In this document: piece after piece, positions 21,153-28,862 of the stretch | How the letters are laid out: the number at the start of each line of letters is the position of its first letter | Position numbering within the stretch: the first letter of the stretch is position 1 | Assembly: GCA_937125455.1 (NCBI GenBank) | Contig: CAKZLK010000052.1 | Location: 1 to 64,000 of the forward strand | Reading direction: 5' to 3' | DNA: 64,000 nt | Source: an uncultured Aequorivita sp. | GTDB taxonomy: Bacteria > Bacteroidota > Bacteroidia > Flavobacteriales > Flavobacteriaceae | Notes under the pieces: model-generated | Told to the model about the DNA's origin: nothing | The model's database searches: none | What the model saw: the letters and a program-made list of their open reading frames with translations, nothing else | Made by a program: the position numbers and the translations under genes

Positions 21153-21347
21153 TTAAATATCTTCCTGATCTCTTAAGTTTTGAATGTACTGAGCTTTTTG
21201 AATTTGTGCTCTTTTCTTAACAGAAGGCTTCATAAAAGCTTGTCTGGAACGTAGCTGGCGCATTGTTCCGGTTCTATCAAATTTACGCTTGAAACGCTTT
21301 AGCGCTCTATCGATATTTTCTCCGTCTTTAACTGGTATAATTAACAT
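21153..21347 (-). CDS. rpsU: 30S ribosomal protein bS21
   Basis: 64 residues, beginning MLIIPVKDGENIDRALKRFK, followed by a basic helix and the conserved RRSRQ-type region of bS21 seen here as MRQLRSRQAFMKPSVKKRAQ. In Flavobacterium ribosomes bS21 helps hide the 16S anti-Shine-Dalgarno sequence, which explains why most mRNAs in this phylum lack Shine-Dalgarno sequences. This gene's mRNA has a very strong Shine-Dalgarno sequence, fitting autoregulation. It is followed by its own terminator. Confidence 0.96.
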   Translation of the reverse strand: MLIIPVKDGENIDRALKRFKRKFDRTGTMRQLRSRQAFMKPSVKKRAQIQKAQYIQNLRDQEDI

Positions 21348-21353
21348 AGTGTC

Positions 21354-21363
21354 ATCACCTCCT
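21354..21363 (-). promoter_or_regulatory. rpsU: Extended Shine-Dalgarno sequence of rpsU
   Basis: AGGAGGTGAT lies 6 nt before the ATG and is a 10-base match to the complement of the 16S rRNA 3' end. The other starts I checked (tuf, rplK, rplA, rplL, prfC, hpf, ftsE, cbs) have none. This supports translational control specific to bS21. Confidence 0.9.
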
Positions 21364-21376
21364 CTCTTTAGGACGG

Positions 21377-21409
21377 CAAAATTAACAATTAATAATTAAT
21401 AATGAGCAA
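21377..21409 (-). promoter_or_regulatory. Candidate promoter of rpsU
   Basis: TAATTTTG (21377-21384 on the minus strand) matches TAnnTTTG. A weak TTG (21407-21409) lies 22 bp upstream. The start point would be near 21370, giving a leader of about 23 nt that consists of little more than the Shine-Dalgarno sequence. Confidence 0.5.
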
Positions 21410-21436
21410 TGAATAATAAAAAATTATACCAATAAG

Positions 21437-22855
21437 TTACTCTTTATATAAAGAGGCGCGTTTGCTCAAATCCTGGATCAGCTTCTCCTCTTCTTTACTT
21501 TCAAGCAAAACATTGTAGTTTTCCCAAAATGCTTCATTGTAAGGTTTGCTTGAAAAAATATCTGCCGACCAATCATTTTGCATTAATTCTTGTGCAATAA
21601 TTTCAGGGTCTTGAATTATTTCGCTGAACAATATTTCCTGAATGGTATAATAGTATTGCTCCCCTTTATCAAAACCAGGTTCAGCCTCTGTTTTTATTCT
21701 ATCTGAAGACCTATCGCCAATATTTACAAGTTTCGGGGTTTCGTAATAAATATAATTGGGATACATTTTATCTTTATATTCCATATAAGTCACTATAAGC
21801 TTGTGTAGAACCTGTGTGTCATACAAACTCTTGCTTCTCTTCTTCTGTATATCTGAGCCAGCAACCAGTTCATATTCTACTTTTTTGATAGCGTAATTGT
21901 CATAATAAATATACACCCAACCTTTTGGCTCAAATCCTTCATTGTAAATATTTGGGGTGTTCAAACCGACAAAGTCATTGCCTTTTGAAATTTTAATTTT
22001 ATATAATTTTCTTCCATTGTCAACCAAAATCGTATCTAAAGTGAATTCGTGCTTTTCTAAAACATTTTTACCGAACAATGCGCCTGTTACGTCACTATTT
22101 CTGACCAAGTTGAGTTTTCCTTTGAAAAGATTCTCTAAACCATTTACCCGGCTGTCATTCCACTTTATGGCGTCAACCAGTGATGAAGTTTTGATTCTAT
22201 TTCTATTTAAGTTCCCAGCATTGGACCCGATACTTTTAAGATATGCCGAATAGGTAAAAAGACTATCAATATCCCTTAAATCATAGCTTTTTCGAGTTTC
22301 ATCCACATTTATTTTAAGATTGTTTTTTGCGCCAGAGGCATAACTGGAATCGTATAAAGTGATCGCACTTTCAATAAGCCATTTGTATTCCTTCTTATTG
22401 CGCTCTTTGTGGCGTAAAAACCCTTTTTGCAGATAAGGCAATTCAGGTAAGTTTTTAGGCAACTTTTCAATTGCTTTCATTACAATACCATTACCGGTCG
22501 TTGGCCTTGGGTCTGCAACTATAACAACCTCATCCAAGGAAGCTACATCTTCTTCCAAAAATATATCGGAACCATTTTCAAATTCACTTATAACAACCCT
22601 AAAGCTCTTGTAGCCAATGGACGAAATAACCAAAGTGTCACTCAAATGTTCCTGCGGCACTTTTAAAACGAAGTTCCCGTCTGTGTTGGTTATGGAACCG
22701 ATAGTTGTGTTTTCAATATAAACACTGGCACTTTCAATGGGTTGGAAGGTTAAAAAATCAGCAACTTTTCCTTTTAGTTCCGTTTGGGCGAAAGTAGTTG
22801 CGCCAATAAATAAAATAAATAATGTGAAAAAATTTTTTAAGGTGAAATGCTTCAT
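21437..22855 (-). CDS. Exported protein with carboxypeptidase-D regulatory-like domain
   Basis: 472 residues. A signal peptide is cleaved after about residue 23 (ATTFAQ). Residues about 26-110 form a CarboxypepD_reg-like beta-sandwich (LKGKVADFLTFQPIESASVY ... NTDGNFVLKVP ... ISSIGYKSF), the module found at the N-terminus of TonB-dependent receptors and DUF5686-type proteins. The rest is a large periplasmic or outer-membrane domain with no TonB plug motif. I do not know its function. An outer-membrane-associated role is inferred. It lies alone between rpsU and the acyl-CoA dehydrogenase. Confidence 0.75.
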   Translation of the reverse strand: MKHFTLKNFFTLFILFIGATTFAQTELKGKVADFLTFQPIESASVYIENTTIGSITNTDGNFVLKVPQEHLSDTLVISSIGYKSFRVVISEFENGSDIFLEEDVASLDEVVIVADPRPTTGNGIVMKAIEKLPKNLPELPYLQKGFLRHKERNKKEYKWLIESAITLYDSSYASGAKNNLKINVDETRKSYDLRDIDSLFTYSAYLKSIGSNAGNLNRNRIKTSSLVDAIKWNDSRVNGLENLFKGKLNLVRNSDVTGALFGKNVLEKHEFTLDTILVDNGRKLYKIKISKGNDFVGLNTPNIYNEGFEPKGWVYIYYDNYAIKKVEYELVAGSDIQKKRSKSLYDTQVLHKLIVTYMEYKDKMYPNYIYYETPKLVNIGDRSSDRIKTEAEPGFDKGEQYYYTIQEILFSEIIQDPEIIAQELMQNDWSADIFSSKPYNEAFWENYNVLLESKEEEKLIQDLSKRASLYKE

Positions 22856-22889
22856 TTCTCGTAATTAGGTTTAATACTAAAGAAAATAT

Positions 22890-23026
22890 TATGTCGCCGG
22901 CTTATACTCTTTTCCTTTAATGACCATTTTGGCAATAATTATAATGGATTTTTGCCAAAACGGTCAAAAAGAAATTTATGTCGCCGGCTTATACTCTTTT
23001 CCTTCTATGACCATTTTAGCAATAAT
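22890..23026. repeat. Direct duplication of the acyl-CoA dehydrogenase 3' end plus palindrome
   Basis: Positions 22890-22939 repeat 22977-23026 (offset exactly 87 bp, three mismatches in 50). The copy still encodes IIAKMVIKGKEYKPAT and a stop. Between the two copies, 22952-22966 is an inverted copy of 22921-22935 (14 of 15, the mismatch being a G-U pair in RNA), with a 16-nt loop. The structure lies just 3' of the true stop. Confidence 0.9.
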
Positions 23027-24142
23027 CTCTCTCAAAATTTCTGAAGTTCCACCGCCAATGGGGCCTAGCCTACTATCACGTAACAAACGCGCCAAGGGAT
23101 ACTCTTCCATATACCCATACCCGCCCAAAAACTGAAGGCATTCAGTCATTACTTCATCAGCAACTTTGGTGGAAATGAGTTTGCTCATCGTTGCTTCCTT
23201 CACCACATATTCGCCATCGTTCAAACGTTTTGCAGTAACGTAATTAAATGTTTTAGAAACCTCAATTTCACTGGCAATCTGTGCAACGCGATGGCGCAAT
23301 GCTTGAAATTTTGAAATACTTTTTCCAAAAGCAGTACGCTCTTTCATATATTGAATGGTATATTCCAAAGCAAATTCGCTGCGGGCATGGGCATTGATAC
23401 CCATAATAAGTCTTTCCAATGCGAAATGCTGCATTATATATGGAAAGCCAGCATTCTCCTCACCCAATAAATTTTCGAGGGGAATTTCTACATTGTCAAA
23501 AGCTATTTCTCCAGTATCGCTAGCTCGCCAGCCTAATTTATCAAGCTTCGTTGCAGAAACTCCTTTGGCATCGCGGTCAACAACAAAAATGCTGATACCC
23601 TTGTTGCCCAATTCGGGTGAAGTTTTTGCCGCAACAATTAGATAATTACTATAAACGCCATTGGTTATAAATGTTTTTGAGCCATTCAGAATATAATGAT
23701 CGCCTTTTTTTACTGCCGTACTGCGCATTCCAGATACATCGCTACCGCCAAAAGGTTCTGTGATGCAAAGACAGCCTATTTTTTCACCTGTAATACTTGG
23801 GGCAAGATATTTTTCTTTCTGTTCGTGATTCGCTTCTTTTTTAAGATGCGTCATTGCCAAATAGGCATGTGCCCACATAGCAGCCGCAAAACCGCCACTG
23901 TTTACTTTTTGAAGTTCCTCCAAAAAGATTACCGTATAAAAAAGATCGAGGTTCAAACCACCATATTCTTCGGGTTGATAAATTCCAAAGTAACCCATTT
24001 CACCAAACTTCTCCCATATAAACCTTTCAATATGTCCAGTTTTTTCCCACTTTTCAATATGTGGCACCACTTCCTTTTGAAGAAAATCCTGAAAACTCTT
24101 TCTGAAAAATTCGTGTTCTTCTGTAAAATACATACTACTCAT
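22976..24142 (-). CDS. Acyl-CoA dehydrogenase (isovaleryl/long-chain type active site)
   Basis: 388 residues, full length for the FAD-dependent family that makes a trans-2-enoyl-CoA. The FAD-binding block CITEPFGGSDVSGMRSTA begins near residue 126, and C-terminal IGGGTSEILREIIAKMV is conserved. In medium-chain enzymes the catalytic base is a glutamate just before GTS. Here that site is glycine, and the base is likely E243 in FALERLIMG, as in isovaleryl-CoA and long-chain dehydrogenases. Role in branched-chain amino acid or fatty-acid breakdown is inferred. No partner genes lie beside it. Its 3' end is duplicated downstream. Confidence 0.9.
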   Translation of the reverse strand: MSSMYFTEEHEFFRKSFQDFLQKEVVPHIEKWEKTGHIERFIWEKFGEMGYFGIYQPEEYGGLNLDLFYTVIFLEELQKVNSGGFAAAMWAHAYLAMTHLKKEANHEQKEKYLAPSITGEKIGCLCITEPFGGSDVSGMRSTAVKKGDHYILNGSKTFITNGVYSNYLIVAAKTSPELGNKGISIFVVDRDAKGVSATKLDKLGWRASDTGEIAFDNVEIPLENLLGEENAGFPYIMQHFALERLIMGINAHARSEFALEYTIQYMKERTAFGKSISKFQALRHRVAQIASEIEVSKTFNYVTAKRLNDGEYVVKEATMSKLISTKVADEVMTECLQFLGGYGYMEEYPLARLLRDSRLGPIGGGTSEILREIIAKMVIEGKEYKPAT

Positions 24143-24189
24143 ACTTCTCTAATACTAATATTTATAGGCCTTTAGGCAATTTGTTCTAG

Positions 24190-25074
24190 TTACTCAATGG
24201 ACAAATATAATTGAATTAGCTGTAACTTTCTTTGCGTCATTCCCTCAATTTTGTCTAATTCTTCTATGTTGTCAATTTTTTCGCGAAGTGTTCGGTATTC
24301 CCAGATTTTCTTTGCCATTTCAAAAGAGATTCCAGGAATGGTTGAAATATCAGAAGCGGAGGCGCTATTTATATTTATTTTTGAAATGGTTTTCGGAGAC
24401 TTAACGGTGAAAATATTTAGGGTTCTCTGAACAACGGAAGGGCTTAAGCCATAAACATTATACAATTGAATATCATCTGAAAATCCACCTAACTTTTCAC
24501 GATAAGCAATAATTCGTTTACTCAATGCCTCCCCTATTCCACTTATTTGTTCCAGTTGTTCTGCTGTGGCTGAATTAAGATCACTCTTTTGAGCAAAAGA
24601 TCTTTCTACAAAGCCTTTTTCACTTTTATATTTTTTTAAATCATTATTTGGTTTCGGATTTGTAACCCAATCTGGAAATTTGAAATACGGACTCAGTTCA
24701 TTCAACAACGAATCTGAAACACCCGTTACTTTTTTAAAATCGGTTGAAGAATTGATCCATTTATCCTCACTTCGATACTTAAGCAATCGATCAATTTCTT
24801 CGTTGGACATTCCCAGAACGTAACCTTTATAATCAGTTATAAAATTCGGATTGAAAGGATATATCTTCGGTTTCCTGTTTTCAACTTCAACATTACGAAG
24901 AGAATCCAATTCCTGTTGGATAGAAACAATTTCAGTAGAAGAAGTATTAAAAATATCTTCCTCTGAAAAATCCACAAACCAATAAATACACAACAGCGAA
25001 ATGATAAAAAGCAACAAAAGCAAAATCCCACTCCTTTGTTGTCTGTTGAACGTGAAGTGGGATTTTGTATTCAT
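24190..25074 (-). CDS. Membrane-anchored helix-hairpin-helix protein
   Basis: 294 residues from the ATG at 25074 (MNTKSHFTFNRQQRSG). A longer frame starts at 25272 but would run 187 bp into the upstream transporter, so I reject that start. One transmembrane helix (about residues 17-36) is followed by three helix-hairpin-helix units: around NEEIDRLLKYR, DLNSATAEQLEQISGIGEAL and ININSASASDISTIPGISFE. This is the ComEA-type DNA-binding motif, but no DNA-uptake genes are nearby. Its first codons overlap a strong terminator-like hairpin. Confidence 0.82.
   Translation of the reverse strand: MNTKSHFTFNRQQRSGILLLLLFIISLLCIYWFVDFSEEDIFNTSSTEIVSIQQELDSLRNVEVENRKPKIYPFNPNFITDYKGYVLGMSNEEIDRLLKYRSEDKWINSSTDFKKVTGVSDSLLNELSPYFKFPDWVTNPKPNNDLKKYKSEKGFVERSFAQKSDLNSATAEQLEQISGIGEALSKRIIAYREKLGGFSDDIQLYNVYGLSPSVVQRTLNIFTVKSPKTISKININSASASDISTIPGISFEMAKKIWEYRTLREKIDNIEELDKIEGMTQRKLQLIQLYLSIE
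25021..25067 (-). terminator. Terminator-like hairpin inside the start of the HhH gene
   Basis: CAAAATCCCACT (25021-25032) and AGTGGGATTTTG (25056-25067) form a 12-bp perfect stem, extended by a G-U pair when read on the minus strand. T-rich sequence follows. It is placed where the upstream transporter mRNA would end (19-65 bp after its stop) but lies within codons 3-18 of the next gene. Confidence 0.75.
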
Positions 25075-25085
25075 TTTGAAAAAGT

Positions 25086-26783
25086 TTAATCCGATAAAGC
25101 TTCTTTCTTCAATTTTATAGCATCCAAGTAGCGGCGCAATTGTTTTTTTACTACGGGGAAGAGGAAAAACAATCCAATCATATTTGGAAAAATCATCGCA
25201 AATATCATCGCATCGGAAAAGTCCCATATAGATTTCATATTTGCAGCGGCGCCTATAATAATAAAGATACAAAAAAGAAGTTTATAAACTAAATCCATGG
25301 TTTTACCTCTTCCGAAAAGATATTTCCAAGACTGTAGCCCATAATATGACCAAGATATCATTGTTGATACCGCAAAAAGGAATACGGCAATGGTCAAGAA
25401 AATATTGGAATACGGGATAAATGCGTGAAATGCTTGAGCGGTAATTCCGGAGCCTTCATATGAGACACCGTCAATAATCGCAACACCGTGACCGGTTACA
25501 TCTCCATATTCAAAATATCCTCCCATATTAAATATGATAATGACCAAAGCGGTCATAGTACATATAACTACTGTATCAATAAAAGGCTCTAGAAGTGCCA
25601 CCAAACCTTCACTTGCAGAATATTTTGTACGAACGGCAGAGTGTGCAATGGATGCTGAACCTGCACCAGCTTCATTGGAGAAGGCCGCTCTTTTAAAACC
25701 AACCAACAGCACACCAATTAAGGTCCCTACTCCTATTGCTGTGGGGCTAAATGCTTCGGAAATAATTAGGCTTATAGCATCGTCAATTAGTGTATAATTG
25801 CTAAATATTATATACAAACAAGCAATTATATAAAAAATCGCCATAAAGGGAACTACCTTTTCGGTTACTTGGGCAATCCTTTTAATACCTCCAATTATAA
25901 TAATACCTACCAAAATTGCAAGCAATACGCCAATCCAAAAACCAGCCGCAGTACTTTGAAGATTAAATAAATCTTTCAAAACAATTGTTGCTTGATTGGA
26001 TTGTGCGGCATTTCCTCCTCCAAAAGAACCACCAATACAAAATATGGCAAATAGAACGGCAGTGATCTTGCCCAAGGTTGCAAAACCTTTTTCCTTTAGT
26101 CCTTTGCTCAAATAAAACATTGGGCCTCCATAAACTGTTCCGTCCGGTCCAACATCGCGGTACTGAACACCTAATGTACATTCTACAAATTTTGTAGACA
26201 TTCCTAAAAGCCCACACACAATCATCCAAAAAGTTGCTCCTGGGCCCCCAAGGGCAATTGCCAAAGCAACGCCAGCTATATTTCCATTACCTACAGTACC
26301 AGAAACTGCTGTTGCTAAAGCTTGAAAATGACTAACTTCTCCTGCAGAGCTTTCATCACGTATTGTATCTACTATATCACCATCTATGGCTAAATCATCA
26401 TTAAGTGCCTCAACGTGCGCACCAAAATCGGCAACCTTATTCATGTCAACTCCCTGAGCAATGCCACCTTCTCCGTACAAAATTTTGGCTCCATGGTTTT
26501 CTATGTCCTCATATTTGCCTCGAACAGTTTGGATTGCCCTCCAAAAGTATCTGAAGTTAGGAAACCCAAAGTATAATGTAAAAAATGTGGCACTGAAAAC
26601 TAGTAATATAAGAATAAACGGAATTCCAGCTATTTGAAAGAAAATGACACTAGAGAAAAAATTGGAAACGGGTAAAAAAGCCTGATTAATTTGTTCATCA
26701 ATCCCCATTTCAGGAGTCGTTTCTTGTGCAATATTTAAGAATGGAATTAAAAATGCGATTAGCGAAAGAAGATGGTTCCTCAT
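25086..26783 (-). CDS. Sodium/alanine (glycine) symporter, AGCS family
   Basis: 565 residues with about ten transmembrane segments. AGCS signatures are present: VSGTVGNGNIAGVALAIALG (with GNIAGV), GGPGATFWMI, GGPMFYLSKGL and KRAAFSNEAGAGSASIAHSA. The family imports alanine or glycine with Na+ (or H+). Unusual for the family, the N-terminus is a signal-peptide-like helix ending IAQE, followed by an extra periplasmic segment and a 50-residue insert after the first transmembrane helix. It is a tandem paralogue of the next gene. A gap of 11 bp separates it from the HhH gene. Confidence 0.92.
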   Translation of the reverse strand: MRNHLLSLIAFLIPFLNIAQETTPEMGIDEQINQAFLPVSNFFSSVIFFQIAGIPFILILLVFSATFFTLYFGFPNFRYFWRAIQTVRGKYEDIENHGAKILYGEGGIAQGVDMNKVADFGAHVEALNDDLAIDGDIVDTIRDESSAGEVSHFQALATAVSGTVGNGNIAGVALAIALGGPGATFWMIVCGLLGMSTKFVECTLGVQYRDVGPDGTVYGGPMFYLSKGLKEKGFATLGKITAVLFAIFCIGGSFGGGNAAQSNQATIVLKDLFNLQSTAAGFWIGVLLAILVGIIIIGGIKRIAQVTEKVVPFMAIFYIIACLYIIFSNYTLIDDAISLIISEAFSPTAIGVGTLIGVLLVGFKRAAFSNEAGAGSASIAHSAVRTKYSASEGLVALLEPFIDTVVICTMTALVIIIFNMGGYFEYGDVTGHGVAIIDGVSYEGSGITAQAFHAFIPYSNIFLTIAVFLFAVSTMISWSYYGLQSWKYLFGRGKTMDLVYKLLFCIFIIIGAAANMKSIWDFSDAMIFAMIFPNMIGLFFLFPVVKKQLRRYLDAIKLKKEALSD

Positions 26784-26819
26784 AGTGGATTTTTTAGGAT
26801 TGAGGCTTTAAAAATAAAG

Positions 26820-26830
26820 CGAAGCAATAT
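26820..26830 (-). promoter_or_regulatory. Conserved leader block upstream of AGCS gene 1
   Basis: ATATTGCTTCG on the minus strand, beginning 37 bp from the start codon. The same 11 bases lie at exactly the same distance (28799-28809) before the second transporter. It may be a promoter or regulator site retained since the gene duplication. Confidence 0.45.
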
Positions 26831-27034
26831 CCTAAAAAAAAACTATATTTTTAAAAATTTGTGAAGAAATTTGTCGATGCTTTCTCAAAGCCCATATATC
26901 GCTTTGTGACCTTCAATTTAGGCGACTAGTCTTTTAATTAAAAACACCTAGTGATTCCAATCTATTATATATTTAAAAATAGGGCCAGCGAAAGCAGTGT
27001 CAAAAGCATCCTCATTAAAAAGATCCACTAAAAA

Positions 27035-27081
27035 TAAAATCCCACTCCGCTGCTATTTATGAAAGCCGAAGTGGGATTTTA
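27035..27081 (-). terminator. Terminator of AGCS gene 2
   Basis: TAAAATCCCACT (27035-27046) and AGTGGGATTTTA (27070-27081) form a 12-bp stem 17 bp after the stop codon. A T-rich tail follows on the minus strand. Its arms match those of two other hairpins in this window. Confidence 0.88.
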
Positions 27082-27097
27082 TGAATACAAAATTGTT

Positions 27098-28762
27098 TTA
27101 AATTTCTTTTACTTCTTTACTCTCTTTATGAATTGTAGCATCCATTTTATCAATTTTAATTGCGTTTAAGTATTTTCTTAATTCCTTTTTCACTTTAGGC
27201 GAAAGCAAAACTAAACCAATAATATTGGGGAAAACCATAGCAAAAATCATAGCATCGGAAAAACCGATTACAGCACCCAAACTTGAAGAGGACCCCACAA
27301 CCAAAAATATTAAAAACAATACCTTGTATGTAGTATCAGAAACCTTTCCTTTTCCAAAAAGAAACTTCCAAGATTGAAGTCCATAATAAGACCAAGAAAT
27401 CATTGTGGAAATTGCAAACAAGATAACGGCTATGGTAAGTACTATTGAAAAATTTGGAATAGCAGAATCAAAAGCCACAGAGGTTAAATCAACTCCGTTG
27501 ATTGGTTGATTTGTTGCATTGAGCATAACGTTACTTGCTGCATCAAGATTCCCATAGGTAAATAAGTTATGCTTTGCATTTGTAATAATGATTACAATAG
27601 CGGTCATTGTACATATAATAACTGTATCCACAAAAGGCCCTAATAAAGCGGTAAGTCCCTCACTGGCAGGGTAACGGGTTTTTACAGCGGAGTGTGCAAT
27701 TGCCGCAGAACCAACCCCAGCTTCATTAGAGAATGCTGCACGTTGAAATCCTACAATCAGTACACCAACTACACCACCAAAAGCGGCATTCGGGTTTGTA
27801 GCGCCCTCCCATATTTGATTGGCAGCAAAAGGAATCATATCGTAATTGATTCCTAAAATTATTAAGCCAGCACCTACGTAAATAATTGCCATAAAAGGAA
27901 CTATTTTTTCAGTTACTGATCCAATTCGCTTTATTCCTCCAATTATTACTAAACCAACAACAAGAGCCATGACCAGACCTACATATAAACCGGCATTGGG
28001 TCCATCCCAATTCATTAATTGTGTTAACTGTGCAGCTGCTTGATTGGATTGAAACATGTTTCCCCCACCAAAGGATCCTCCAATACACATAACGGCAAAA
28101 AAGATAGCCAACACTTTACCGAAACCGGCCATTCCCATTTCTTTAAGACCACTTGCAAGATAATACATGGGTCCGCCGTAGGTTTTTCCGTCTTCGTCTA
28201 CTTCCCTATATTTTACTCCCAAAGTACATTCAGTGAACTTTGAGGCCATACCTAATAATCCGGCTACAATCATCCATATCGTTGCTCCAGGACCGCCAAT
28301 GGCAATAGCGACAGCAACACCAGCAATGTTTCCAAGTCCGACAGTCGCGGACAATGATGCCGTTAGTGCCTGAAAGTGGGTAACTTCTCCAGGAACTTCT
28401 CCTGTTAATTGAACGGTGTCGAGAATTTTGCCGTCCTTCACCTCTATCTCCTGATCGGCAGGAACATGATGATCTAATTTATCATATTTTCCAGCGGCTG
28501 TTTTAATACAAATTTTTATATACCTAAAGTTAACCCCATTGAAATACAATGTAAAAAAAAGAGCTCCCAACAGCAAAAGAATAATAACGATTGGCATCTC
28601 TTTTCCAGATATTGTTACGGGATAAAAAATTAAATCGACAATTGGGGTTGTATACTCAGCAAATGCATCATTGATTTTTTCACCAAAACTTTTTTGTTCT
28701 TGAGCGAAAGTAATAAAGGGTATAAAAAGGAGAGTAAATAGTGAAAGAAGATATTTCTTCAT
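27098..28762 (-). CDS. Sodium/alanine (glycine) symporter, AGCS family (second copy)
   Basis: 554 residues, clearly paralogous to the neighbouring transporter. It shares the motifs LSATVGLGNIAGVAVAIAIG, GGPGATIWMIVAGLLGM, GGPMYYLASGLKEMG and QRAAFSNEAGVGSAAIAHSA. It also starts with a cleavable-looking signal peptide (ITFAQEQ) before the first family transmembrane helix. It ends with a charged cytoplasmic tail. Substrate cannot be told from sequence. Differences in the 300-450 region between the copies suggest different substrates. Confidence 0.92.
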   Translation of the reverse strand: MKKYLLSLFTLLFIPFITFAQEQKSFGEKINDAFAEYTTPIVDLIFYPVTISGKEMPIVIILLLLGALFFTLYFNGVNFRYIKICIKTAAGKYDKLDHHVPADQEIEVKDGKILDTVQLTGEVPGEVTHFQALTASLSATVGLGNIAGVAVAIAIGGPGATIWMIVAGLLGMASKFTECTLGVKYREVDEDGKTYGGPMYYLASGLKEMGMAGFGKVLAIFFAVMCIGGSFGGGNMFQSNQAAAQLTQLMNWDGPNAGLYVGLVMALVVGLVIIGGIKRIGSVTEKIVPFMAIIYVGAGLIILGINYDMIPFAANQIWEGATNPNAAFGGVVGVLIVGFQRAAFSNEAGVGSAAIAHSAVKTRYPASEGLTALLGPFVDTVIICTMTAIVIIITNAKHNLFTYGNLDAASNVMLNATNQPINGVDLTSVAFDSAIPNFSIVLTIAVILFAISTMISWSYYGLQSWKFLFGKGKVSDTTYKVLFLIFLVVGSSSSLGAVIGFSDAMIFAMVFPNIIGLVLLSPKVKKELRKYLNAIKIDKMDATIHKESKEVKEI

Positions 28763-28798
28763 AGCAGATTTTTAAAATGAAACGTTTTATAATTAAAA

Positions 28799-28809
28799 CG
28801 AAGCAATAT
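28799..28809 (-). promoter_or_regulatory. Conserved leader block upstream of AGCS gene 2
   Basis: ATATTGCTTCG on the minus strand, 37 bp from the start codon. It is identical in sequence and spacing to the block before the other AGCS gene. Confidence 0.45.
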
Positions 28810-28862
28810 GCTCAAAAAATATTAGAATTTCAAAGAATTGAACAGGAATTTGTTAACGTTTC

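Larger units (their letters stand above)
26784..27097 (-). other. 314-bp gap between tandem AGCS genes
   Basis: The gap holds the terminator of the second transporter (27035-27081) and the leader of the first, with the block ATATTGCTTCG (26820-26830, minus strand) that recurs at the same distance before the second transporter. I see no ORF or RNA gene here. Confidence 0.7.

Noticed and set aside
25075-25272. 66-residue N-terminal extension of the HhH protein
   Set aside because: It runs into the AGCS transporter coding sequence and has no domain. The ATG at 25074 gives a normal cytoplasmic tail and membrane helix.
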